Position numbers and translations under genes: made by a program | The notes under the pieces: model-generated | The model's database searches: none | Seen by the model: the letters and a program-made list of their open reading frames with translations, nothing else | What the model was told of the DNA's origin: nothing | Origin: Pseudomonas baltica | GTDB lineage: Bacteria > Pseudomonadota > Gammaproteobacteria > Pseudomonadales > Pseudomonadaceae | Assembly (NCBI RefSeq): GCF_014235765.1 | Contig: NZ_JACMYH010000001.1 | Location: 1,426,001-1,490,000, forward strand | Direction of reading: 5' to 3' | Length of the DNA: 64,000 nucleotides | In this document: positions 54,772 to 62,525 of the stretch, in pieces | How positions within the stretch are numbered: position 1 is the stretch's first letter | Layout: the number at the start of each line of letters is the position of its first letter

Positions 54772-55632
54772 TCAGCCCTCCTTCTGCAAAGTGGAACCAC
54801 GTTGCCAGCGCAGCAGGTACGCACCCACGCGCTTGATCGCATAGTCGCTGAGAAAGCCCAGCAGGCCGATGCTGACCATGGAAGCGATGACGATGTCGTA
54901 GCGCAGGAAGTAATAGGAATCCCACAGCACGTAGCCGACGCCGCTTTTAACCGCGACCATTTCGGCGGTGACGGTGAGCATCCACGCCGAGCCGATGGCG
55001 ATGCGCAGGCCGGAGAAGATGCTCGGCAGCGCCGCCGGGAAGACGATGTAGAGCAATAGCCTACTTGGCGTACCACCGGTCATGGCGCCTGCCCGCAACA
55101 GGTTGCGGTCGCAGTTCTTGACGCCGTGAATGGTGCTCAACAGCACCGGGAAGAATGCGCCCATGAACACCAGGAAGATCGCCGGCTTGTCGGCAATGCC
55201 GAACCAGATGATCGCCAGGGGAATCCAGGACACCGGCGGGATCGGGCGCAGAATCTGCAGCACCGGCTCGAACAGGTTTTCTGCGGTGCGCGACCAACCG
55301 ATGGCCATGCCCGCGCCGATGCCCAGCAAGGCGGCCAGGGCAAAGCCTGCGAACACCCGGAACGAACTGGCCGCCACATCGAGAATCCAGTGGCCGCTGT
55401 AGCTTTGCGTATTGCCATCGGTGGCAAAGACCCAGTCTGCCCAGGCGATGATGACTTGGGACGGCGCCGGCAGGAGCGCGCGCGGCAAAATCCCGGAGCG
55501 GGAAAAGATCTCCCAGCCGACCAGCAGCAACACCGGCACGATGCCGCGTTCGATGCGTTTGTACAGGCGCCGGGCCAGGGACGGGCCATGCCCTCGCCCG
55601 ACCCCGTGCGCCTTGATGGCGGTACTTTTCAT
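54772..55632 (-). CDS. ABC importer permease, nitrate/sulfonate/pyrimidine type
   Basis: 286 residues. Six predicted helices with the EAA-type coupling loop near GAMTGGTPSRLLLYIVFPAALPS, and WMLTVTAEMVAV, typical of SsuC/TauC/ThiX permeases. A basic N-terminus (KSTAIKAHGVGRGHGPSLARR) is cytoplasmic. It works with the flanking ATPase and binding protein as one inner-membrane importer; the binding-protein stop is 1 nt upstream of the ATG. Confidence 0.94.
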   Translation of the reverse strand: MKSTAIKAHGVGRGHGPSLARRLYKRIERGIVPVLLLVGWEIFSRSGILPRALLPAPSQVIIAWADWVFATDGNTQSYSGHWILDVAASSFRVFAGFALAALLGIGAGMAIGWSRTAENLFEPVLQILRPIPPVSWIPLAIIWFGIADKPAIFLVFMGAFFPVLLSTIHGVKNCDRNLLRAGAMTGGTPSRLLLYIVFPAALPSIFSGLRIAIGSAWMLTVTAEMVAVKSGVGYVLWDSYYFLRYDIVIASMVSIGLLGFLSDYAIKRVGAYLLRWQRGSTLQKEG

Positions 55633-55633
55633 C

Positions 55634-56659
55634 TCAATACCCCAGCTCGGTTTTCGGCTTGCCGGTCACCGCTTCCAGAAAGCTGTAGTCCAGGTTCTTC
55701 TCTACCTGCTCGCTGACATCGGTGCTGATGTACTTGAGGTCGCGCATCATTTGCGCAATGGCTACGGCAGAAGCGCGGTGCATGGCGTAGTCGGGGTAGA
55801 GGTTGTCGACTGCGCCGGTGGCGATGGCCTTGTCCAGGCCGGTGACTTTCTGGATGGTGTCGATGAACAGCGGCTTGTCGCTGGCCATCAGGTCATTGAC
55901 CTTGACGATGGAACGCACGGTTTCCTCGACGCCCTTGCGGTTGTCCTCGATCACATCGGAGCGGGTAACGATCAGGTTGGTCAACTTGCCAGCCGCCTGG
56001 TCGTAGGGAAAGTCGAAGAACTTGGCCGCCTTGACCTCGCGGATCTGGGTGGCGAACGGGTCCACCGAAGTGATCAGCTCCACTTCGCCGCGGCGCAGTG
56101 CCTGCACGTGGTCAGACGGGTTGGGGATGTTGATGAATTGCACATCCTTGTTGATATCGATGCCGTGCTTGAGGAACGCCCCACGCATATGGATATCCTG
56201 CGCATTGCCGCGCGAGGCGGCGACCCGGAACGGCTTGTCTTCGGCCTTGTACTTGTCGATGAGCGCCTTCAAGCCGACCCAGTCGCCTGGCTGCAGCGGC
56301 AGGTCGTTGCCCACCAGAATCTGCGAGCCGCCGTTGATCTGCCCGGACACGGCCACCACGTCGAACCCCTTGTCCAGCGCCGTGGCGTAATGCAGGTAGG
56401 TGACCTGCGCCACGTCGATGCTCTTGGACAGCAGCGCTGTGAGCACATCGTTGCCGGTGTTGAAGGCAATGGCGTCGAGTTTCACCCCGGTGGCGTTTTG
56501 CGGCGTCAGGGACAACGGCGTGCAGTGGGCGCATTTGGCATAACCGAGCTTGACCGGCTTGGCTTCGTCGGCGTGGGACATGGCCATCATGCCGAGGCTC
56601 AACAACAAGGCCGAAACGGCACGCTTGAGCAAGGTAGTGGACGAACGAATAGCTGGCAT
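55634..56659 (-). CDS. NMT1-type ABC substrate-binding protein with CxxC motif
   Basis: 341 residues from ATG 56659 (MPAIRSSTTLLKRAV), preceded by GGAGAAGCCCG; a start 18 codons earlier is rejected because it adds a non-signal stretch. Signal peptide to about residue 29 (MSHA-DEAKP). The mature protein starts KPVKLGYAKCAHCTPLSLTP: a Cys-x-x-Cys pair where NMT1/THI5-like proteins (ThiY, TauA, SsuA) contact ligand. VGNDLPLQPGDWVGLKALID and the FDFPYDQAAGK region fit the family. It is the first gene of the nine-gene operon and is divergent from the GntR gene. Ligand unknown. Confidence 0.9.
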   Translation of the reverse strand: MPAIRSSTTLLKRAVSALLLSLGMMAMSHADEAKPVKLGYAKCAHCTPLSLTPQNATGVKLDAIAFNTGNDVLTALLSKSIDVAQVTYLHYATALDKGFDVVAVSGQINGGSQILVGNDLPLQPGDWVGLKALIDKYKAEDKPFRVAASRGNAQDIHMRGAFLKHGIDINKDVQFINIPNPSDHVQALRRGEVELITSVDPFATQIREVKAAKFFDFPYDQAAGKLTNLIVTRSDVIEDNRKGVEETVRSIVKVNDLMASDKPLFIDTIQKVTGLDKAIATGAVDNLYPDYAMHRASAVAIAQMMRDLKYISTDVSEQVEKNLDYSFLEAVTGKPKTELGY

Positions 56660-56668
56660 CGGGCTTCT

Positions 56669-56942
56669 CCAATTGTCACTAAAGGCTGAGGCTTTGTGGC
56701 AAAGAGTTTGCAACGGCTATGCCATGTTTGTGGCACCGCTTGAAAACCGCATGGTTTTCCATGGGCGCCCATGGGGTCCAGGCCCTGTACGGCGGGGCTT
56801 GTGTGATCGCGCGGTGGCGCTTTCACGTTCGGCGGCGGCTCCCGTGGTGACGAGATGAGCAGGCTCAATAAAGCAGTCCGTAGCGGCGAATGAGTTGCGA
56901 CGGTGCATGTTTGGACAATCGCTCACCATTTTGTGACAATCC
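56669..56942. promoter_or_regulatory. Divergent control region of ABC operon and GntR gene, palindrome-rich
   Basis: This 320-nt gap holds CTTTGTGGCAAAG (56692-56704), hairpin GAAAACCGCATGGTTTTC (56742-56759) and the perfect 16-bp palindrome CCATGGGCGCCCATGG (56759-56774). ATTTTGTGACAATCC (56928-56942) lies just before the regulator gene, and the inverted match AATTGTCAC (56671-56679) just before the binding-protein gene. TTGT-G-ACAA fits the usual short palindromes of GntR/FCD regulators. TGGCAAAGAGTTTGCA (56697-56712) also fits the -24/-12 spacing of sigma54. No clear sigma70 promoter could be fixed. Confidence 0.5.
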
Positions 56943-56979
56943 ACCATTGACCGTAATCAGGCTGACGAGGATCGCGCAC

Positions 56980-57711
56980 GTGCTCAACTCGGAAACACTT
57001 TCTCCTGCACCTCGCAAGGCCCGCAGCACTGGGCAGATCCTGGGCACCGGCAGTACCCGCGATGGAATCTACGAGCGCATCCTCAACGCCGTGATGGAAC
57101 ATCGCCTGATCCCCGGCACCAAGCTGGTGGAAGAGAAGTTGGCCGGGGTGTTCCAGGTCAATCGCACACGCATCCGCGAGGTGCTCGCGCGGTTGGCCCA
57201 CGAAGGGATCGTCACCACTATCCCCAATCGCGGCGCCTTCATTGCCAGCCCCTCGGTGGAAGAAGCCCGGCATATTTTCCAGGCCAGACGCATTCTCGAG
57301 CCCGCGCTGATCCGCAGCCTGGTGGCCAAGGCCGACAGCCAGCAGTTTCGTCGCCTGCACGCCCATGTGGCCGAAGAACGCGCCGCGCGCGAGACAGGCG
57401 ACAAGCGCGCGGTGATTCGCCTGTCCGGCGAGTTTCATCTGCTGATCGCGCAGATGGTCGACAGCCCGCCCCTGGTCAAACTGATGCGCGAGCTGTCCTC
57501 GCTGACCTGCTTGATCATTCTGCTGTACGACTCGCCGAACGTGCCTGCCTGCCCCAACCATGAGCACACCGAAATCGTCGAGGCCATGGAACAGGGTGAG
57601 GTCGAGGCAGCCATCGGCTTGATGCTGGGCCACCTCGACCATATCGAGGCCACGCTCGACCTGTCGCTGGAAGATGAGGCCGAGGTCGACCTGCACGCTA
57701 TTTTCGGCTAA
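56980..57711 (+). CDS. GntR/FCD transcriptional regulator of the catabolic cluster
   Basis: 243 residues from GTG 56980, nine bases after GAGG; a longer ATG start (56890) runs through the putative operator and is rejected. Winged helix (DGIYERILNAVMEHRLIPG; VFQVNRTRIREVLARLAHEG) and an FCD domain with conserved metal/ligand residues (GEFHLLIAQMVDSP; NHEHTEIVEAMEQGE). Divergent orientation to the nine-gene operon and co-direction with the racemase gene (25 nt) make it the likely local regulator, probably released by a pathway intermediate. Confidence 0.88.
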   Translation: MLNSETLSPAPRKARSTGQILGTGSTRDGIYERILNAVMEHRLIPGTKLVEEKLAGVFQVNRTRIREVLARLAHEGIVTTIPNRGAFIASPSVEEARHIFQARRILEPALIRSLVAKADSQQFRRLHAHVAEERAARETGDKRAVIRLSGEFHLLIAQMVDSPPLVKLMRELSSLTCLIILLYDSPNVPACPNHEHTEIVEAMEQGEVEAAIGLMLGHLDHIEATLDLSLEDEAEVDLHAIFG

Positions 57712-57736
57712 CGCCACCCGACCGCCCGGAGTCGCC

Positions 57737-58471
57737 ATGAGACTGCTGATCATCAACCCCAATATCTCCCAGAGCGTCACCGACCTGATCGAGACGGAAG
57801 CGCGCCGCACCGCAGCAACGGACACGCAGATCCAGATGGCCACGGCACCCAGTGGCGTGGCCTACATCGAAACCCGCTTCGAAGCCTTGCTCGGCGCCCA
57901 CGCGGCCGCCGTTATCGCCGGAGAACGTCAGGGCAGCTATGACGCCGTGCTGGTGGCGGCGTTCGGCGATCCGGGCCTGCTCGCACTCAAGGAAGTGCTG
58001 GACGTGCCGGTGGTGGGCATGACCGAGGCGGCCCTGATGACGGCCGCGCAGCTGGGCCAGCGGATCTCGATCATCGCCATCTCCCGGCGCATCACCAGTT
58101 GGTACCGCGAGTGCGTGGCACAGAATGGCATGCTCGACCGCCTGGCCAGCATTCGTCACCTGGACCGTCCACTGCGTGATGCCGGCAGCGTGCAAGAGGA
58201 TCATGCCGCGCGTCTTTTGGAGTTAAGTCATCTGGCGGTGAACGAAGACGGCGCCGATGTTCTGATTCTTGCCGGTGCCCCGTTGGCCGGGCTGGCACGG
58301 GGGTTGGCCGGACGATTGCCGGTTCCGGTGGTGGATGGAGTCTCGTGCGGCGTGGCCCAGGCGCAGTTGTTGCACCGCCTGCAGGCCGGTCGGGCCACCC
58401 AAGGCAGCTTCGCCCGCCCACCCGCCAAACCCAACCAAGGCTTGCCAGCGGGCTTGCAGGCCCTCCTGTAG
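57737..58471 (+). CDS. Asp/Glu/hydantoin racemase family protein without catalytic cysteines
   Basis: 244 residues from ATG 57737; 21 codons of open frame upstream overlap the GntR gene and are dropped. HyuE/DCG1-like fold: LLIINPNISQSVTD, ETRFEALLGAHA, then VAAFGDPGL where true racemases have Cys (A75 here), and ILAGAPLAGLA where they have GC (G180 here). Both acid/base cysteines are therefore missing, so classical racemisation is unlikely. The subgroup with FGDPGL and AGAPLAG recurs next to hydantoinases and amidases. The last two codons and the stop (CTG TAG) come from the inverted repeat at 58465. Confidence 0.85.
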   Translation: MRLLIINPNISQSVTDLIETEARRTAATDTQIQMATAPSGVAYIETRFEALLGAHAAAVIAGERQGSYDAVLVAAFGDPGLLALKEVLDVPVVGMTEAALMTAAQLGQRISIIAISRRITSWYRECVAQNGMLDRLASIRHLDRPLRDAGSVQEDHAARLLELSHLAVNEDGADVLILAGAPLAGLARGLAGRLPVPVVDGVSCGVAQAQLLHRLQAGRATQGSFARPPAKPNQGLPAGLQALL

Positions 58472-58557
58472 CAGCGGCGCAAGCCGCGTCCGGGTTCACC
58501 GCGGTGTGCCTGCCAAACCGCATGTGCCGCCGACGCGGCTTGCGCCGCTGCTACAGG
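58465..58557. repeat. 26-bp perfect inverted repeat spanning two convergent gene ends
   Basis: Arms 58465-58490 and 58532-58557 (CCTGTAGCAGCGGCGCAAGC then CGCGTC and its complement) enclose 41 nt. This is a second type of Pseudomonas intergenic repeat, different from the GTAGGAGCGG REP. The CTGTAG within each arm provides the last codon and the stop codon of the racemase gene (+) and of the amidase gene (-). It could also act as a bidirectional mRNA-end structure. Confidence 0.9.
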
Positions 58558-59987
58558 GGTTGGGGGATACCTTGGTTGCGCAGCATGGGCGCCTCGAACG
58601 ACAGGCCCAGCACCCGCTCCATTTCCGCGGCGGCCTGAAGCACGCGCCCGTCCATGTAGCGCGGTGCGATCACCTGCAGGCCTACCGGAAGTCCCTGCTT
58701 GCCGAACCCGCAGGGCAACGACAGTGCGGGTACCCCGCAGTAGTTGAACACCGGGGTATAGCCGGCATGTCCGCGCGGCCCCGCCGGCTGGCCGCCGATG
58801 GTGGCGGGCCCCAGCTGCCCCACGGCCCAGGCTTCTACCGGTGCGGTCGGGCACAACAGCAGATCGTAGTCATCGAAAAACGCGGCCAGGGTTATCGACA
58901 ACCCATTGCGCAACGCTAGCAGACGCGCGGTTTGCACCCCGGACAACGCTCTGCCCAGCTCTATCTGCGCCAGAATATCCGGATCCAGCTGCTGCAACTG
59001 CTCATCCGCCAGCGCACCGAATTGCGCAGCCAGCGCCGTGTGCTGCAAGCCCAGCAGCGCATAGCCTTCCAGGCCGCCTGGCCAGCACGGGCTGGCCAGC
59101 TCGATGGACCAGCCATCGCGCTCCAGCGTTGCCAGCGCGGCAACCATCGCACTGGCAACATCGCTGTCCAGTGGCAGGCCCAGCCCCAGATCCGGCGACC
59201 AGGCAATGCGCAGCGAGCGCGGCGCTCGCGGCGTCGGGGCTAGCGACTGAGCGCTAAAATGTGGCTGCGACAAGGGGTCGGAGGGGCACCAGGCGAACAA
59301 ACTGCGGGCCATGAGTGCAACGTCCTCGACATCGCGTCCCAGTTGACCGATCACCGAGAGCAGATGGTTCGGGTCGGCGAACCCCCAGGGATTGGGCACG
59401 GCACCCAGGCTCGGCTTGAAGCCGACCAGCCCGGTGTGCGCGGCCGGTCGCCGGGTGGAGCCGCCGGCGTCGGTGGCCAGGGCCAATGGTCCCAACCCGG
59501 CCGCCACTGCAGCCACCGCGCCGCCCGACGACCCGCCGGGGGTCAGCTCGAGGTTCCACGGGTTGCGGGTAGTGCCGTGCAGCGGATTGGTGGTGATGCC
59601 CTTGCAGGCAAACTCGGAGCAGTTGGTCATCCCGAGCGCCACGCCGCCCAGTTCGCCAAGGCGTTGCACGCACCACGAATCGCGCGGCGCCACGAAGTCG
59701 GCAAACACCCTGGAACCGAAAGTCGCCGGTCGGCCGCCCAACCAGAGGTTGTCCTTGACGCTGAACGGTACGCCGGCCAAAGGCAGGTATTGCTTGGCGG
59801 CGACCCGCTGGTCGCTGGTACGCGCTCGAGCCAGCACGTCAGCCCGCTGGTAATCGATGAACGCATTGAGCGACGGATTCAACCGCTCGAGACGATCGCA
59901 CACCGCTGTCGCCACCTCGACCGCGCTCAGCTGGCGGGTGTTGACCAGGTGAGCGATCTGCTGCGCCTTGAGACGATGAATATCCAT
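58551..59987 (-). CDS. Amidase-signature family hydrolase
   Basis: 478 residues. Ser-cisSer-Lys triad: K78 (PFSVKDN), S153 in TPGGSSGGAVAA and S177 in ATDAGGSTRRPAA, with the spacing seen in GatA and AtzF. Family members hydrolyse amides, carbamoyl or allophanate groups. Given the hydantoinase, it may release ammonia or CO2/ammonia from the ring-opened carbamoyl or amide product. GGAG is six bases before the ATG. Its operator region is shared with the divergent PotA-like gene. Confidence 0.9.
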   Translation of the reverse strand: MDIHRLKAQQIAHLVNTRQLSAVEVATAVCDRLERLNPSLNAFIDYQRADVLARARTSDQRVAAKQYLPLAGVPFSVKDNLWLGGRPATFGSRVFADFVAPRDSWCVQRLGELGGVALGMTNCSEFACKGITTNPLHGTTRNPWNLELTPGGSSGGAVAAVAAGLGPLALATDAGGSTRRPAAHTGLVGFKPSLGAVPNPWGFADPNHLLSVIGQLGRDVEDVALMARSLFAWCPSDPLSQPHFSAQSLAPTPRAPRSLRIAWSPDLGLGLPLDSDVASAMVAALATLERDGWSIELASPCWPGGLEGYALLGLQHTALAAQFGALADEQLQQLDPDILAQIELGRALSGVQTARLLALRNGLSITLAAFFDDYDLLLCPTAPVEAWAVGQLGPATIGGQPAGPRGHAGYTPVFNYCGVPALSLPCGFGKQGLPVGLQVIAPRYMDGRVLQAAAEMERVLGLSFEAPMLRNQGIPQPL

Positions 59988-60126
59988 GGGTTACTCCACT
60001 GCGAAAGGCTGATACCGCTGTTTCAGCAAGATCCGCGCCGCCGGACGCAGGGCCCGTAACAGCGGGTGCGGGCAAGCAGGTCAAGGCGGCTGGCGAGCGA
60101 CATAATGGTGAACATGATTAGATTTA

Positions 60127-60172
60127 GCACTGATTCAGTGCAATATTTAGTTAACTATTTTGTGCACAATCC
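60127..60172. promoter_or_regulatory. Three clustered palindromes between amidase and polyamine-type importer genes
   Basis: Within an AT-rich part of the 322-nt divergent gap lie GCACTGATTCAGTGC (60127-60141, 7-bp arms, 1-nt centre), TAGTTAACTA (60148-60157) and TTGTGCACAA (60160-60169). The last sits in ATTTTGTGCACAATCC (60157-60172), which differs from the sequence before the GntR gene (56928-56942) by one inserted C. The remaining gap holds no other feature that I can support. Confidence 0.55.
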
Positions 60173-60309
60173 TGATACCAAGGTAACCCGTATCCAGCTA
60201 TCGGTTCATTTAAAACAACGAGTTAAACCGTGGGATGACCGGCTTTATCCTGCTTGGCACATGCATTGCTTCGAGCCAGATAACCTAGTTCAGCACTGCG
60301 AGCCACCGC

Positions 60310-61404
60310 ATGACGACTGCAACCGCCGGTTTCGACCTCACCCTGGACGACATCTTCCATCAGTACGCCGGTGCAGCTCCGGCGGTCGACCACATCACCC
60401 TGGAAGTAGCCGCCGGCGAACTGGTGGCGCTGCTGGGCCCCTCCGGCTGTGGCAAAACCACCCTGCTGCGCATCATCGGCGGGTTCCAGCCGCAGACCTC
60501 GGGCAAGGTGGTGATCGGCGGCAAGCTCATCGACCACCTGCCCCCGCATCACCGCGACATCGGCATCGTGTTCCAGAACTACGCCTTGTTTCCCCACCTG
60601 AGCGTGGCCGAAAACATCGCCTACGGTCTGGATGCGCGCGGCGTGCCACGCTCGCGGCGCAAGCAGCGCATCGATGAAATGCTCGAGATGATCCAGCTGG
60701 GTCATCTGGCCGACCGCTATCCGCGCCAGCTTTCCGGTGGCCAGCAGCAGCGCGTGGCGCTGGCCCGGGCATTGGCCGTGGAACCGCGCATCCTGTTGCT
60801 CGACGAACCGTTCTCGGCCCTGGACAAAAGCCTGCGCATGGACATGCAGATCGAGATCAAGCGGCTCCAGCGCCAGTCGGGCGTGACCTGCGTGATGGTC
60901 ACCCACGACCAGGAGGAAGCGCTGTCGATGGCCGACCGCGTGGCGGTGCTCAACGCCGGCCGGCTGGAGCAGTTCGCCGCGCCTTCGAAAATCTACGATT
61001 CGCCCAGCAGCCTGTTCGTCAATACCTTCGTCGGCAGCGCCAACGTGCTGCCCGGGACCCTGGAAAGCTACGCCGGGGAGTCGGCTCGGATACGCCTGGC
61101 CGACGGCAGCCTGCTGGCCTGCCGTACGCCGCGCGACGCCCGGCCCGGCAGCGCCGTGGTGGCGTGCATTCGTCCGGAGAATCTGGAGCTGACAGAGGCA
61201 GGCGACGGATTTCCCGCACAGGTCGAACTCGGCCTGCCGCTGGGCCCTTCGATCGTCCACGAAATGCTCACGCCCGGCGGACAGCGGATCAAGATCGCTT
61301 CGCCACGCGGCCTGGGTGCCGAGCCATTGAAGCCCGGCACTCAGGTAAGCCTGAGGCCTATCAGCGCCCACGCGATCACTACGTTTACCGCGCCCAGCCT
61401 GTAG
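60310..61404 (+). CDS. ABC importer ATPase, PotA-like
   Basis: 364 residues. Walker A GPSGCGKTT (43-51), Q-loop QNYALFPHLSVAENIAYG, signature LSGGQQQRVALARAL, Walker B ILLLDEPFSALD, H-loop MVTHDQEEALSMADR; the C-terminal third is a TOBE-type regulatory domain. It belongs to the polyamine/putrescine/iron-type CUT1-like group. It is the first gene of the rightward importer operon and is followed after 30 nt by the binding protein. Confidence 0.94.
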   Translation: MTTATAGFDLTLDDIFHQYAGAAPAVDHITLEVAAGELVALLGPSGCGKTTLLRIIGGFQPQTSGKVVIGGKLIDHLPPHHRDIGIVFQNYALFPHLSVAENIAYGLDARGVPRSRRKQRIDEMLEMIQLGHLADRYPRQLSGGQQQRVALARALAVEPRILLLDEPFSALDKSLRMDMQIEIKRLQRQSGVTCVMVTHDQEEALSMADRVAVLNAGRLEQFAAPSKIYDSPSSLFVNTFVGSANVLPGTLESYAGESARIRLADGSLLACRTPRDARPGSAVVACIRPENLELTEAGDGFPAQVELGLPLGPSIVHEMLTPGGQRIKIASPRGLGAEPLKPGTQVSLRPISAHAITTFTAPSL

Positions 61405-61434
61405 CCCTGAACTGACCCGCACGAGGAATCGACG

Positions 61435-62481
61435 ATGGATATATCCCGCAGACGCATCATGCAATCCGCCCTGGCCCTGGGTGCACTGCAGCTTTTCCCG
61501 CAGTTGACCATGGCCCAGGCGCGCAATCTGGTGTTCGCGACGTTTACCGGCAGCTGGGAAGAAGCACACAAGGCCGTGCTGGTGCCTGCCGCGCTGGAAC
61601 ACATGAAAGACGGAAACATCATTCTCGACCCGATGATCTCTGTCGACCAGATCTCCAAGGTCATGGCCTCCCGTGAACATCCGCCCATCGACGTCATGCT
61701 GCACGATCCGGGCCCTGCCCTGACCGCCATCGAACAGGGCTTGATCGAGCCCTACCCGGTGGCGGACAGCGCCTACTACCAGCAGCTGATGCCCGAAGCC
61801 CAAGACCCGATGGGGCCGAGCATCTTCTATCAGATCGTCGGCCTGACCTATAACCCGGACACTATCCAGACCCCTCCCGACTCCTGGATGGACCTGTGGA
61901 AGCCCGAGTACAAGGGCCGGGTAGGCATCACCAACATGAACTCCTCCCTGGGCACCGGCTTCATGGTCGAGCTGGCCAAACTGCATGGCGGCTCGGACAG
62001 CAACATCGAACCGGCCTTTGAACTGCTGGCCAAACTCAAGCCCAACCTGGCCGCCGTCGCCGCCAACCCCGGTCAACTGGCGTCGCTGTTCCAGCAAGGC
62101 CAGATCGACATCAGCCCAGGCAACTTCAACGCCATCCAGATCCTCAAGGCCCGTGGCGTACCGGTGGAATGGGTGGCGCCCAAGGAAGGCGCGATCGCGT
62201 TCAAGACCAGTATCCATATCGTCAAGAACTCACCGAATCGCGATCTGGCTTTCGCCTTGATCGAGGCGTCGATGTCGCCCCAGGTGCAATCGCAGCTGAT
62301 GGAAGCGCCGTACCTGGTAGTGCCGACCAACATGCAGGTGAAGATGTCTGGCGAGATAGCCGAATCACTGGCCAAGGATCAGGCAGAAATGAAGTCGCGG
62401 TTTCGCTTTCAGGACTGGAAGGTGATCAATCCGAACCGGGCGGCCTGGATCGAGCGCTTCAACAAGGACATCCAGGTCTGA
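61435..62481 (+). CDS. ABC substrate-binding protein, PotD-like, probable Tat signal
   Basis: 348 residues. The N-terminus MDISRRRIMQSALALGALQL has a twin-arginine motif (SRRRIM) and a moderately hydrophobic core, with cleavage near TMAQA-RN, so Tat export is likely. The mature part is a type II periplasmic-binding fold of the spermidine/putrescine group (LVFATFTGSWEEAHK; NSSLGTGFMVELAKLHGG; YLVVPTNMQVK). True polyamine-binding Asp/Glu residues cannot be confirmed, and the gene context favours an amide or ureide ligand. Confidence 0.9.
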   Translation: MDISRRRIMQSALALGALQLFPQLTMAQARNLVFATFTGSWEEAHKAVLVPAALEHMKDGNIILDPMISVDQISKVMASREHPPIDVMLHDPGPALTAIEQGLIEPYPVADSAYYQQLMPEAQDPMGPSIFYQIVGLTYNPDTIQTPPDSWMDLWKPEYKGRVGITNMNSSLGTGFMVELAKLHGGSDSNIEPAFELLAKLKPNLAAVAANPGQLASLFQQGQIDISPGNFNAIQILKARGVPVEWVAPKEGAIAFKTSIHIVKNSPNRDLAFALIEASMSPQVQSQLMEAPYLVVPTNMQVKMSGEIAESLAKDQAEMKSRFRFQDWKVINPNRAAWIERFNKDIQV

Positions 62482-62525
62482 GCCATGCCTGAAGCCATCC
62501 CTTCCCGCTGTAAGGAGTGCGGCAC

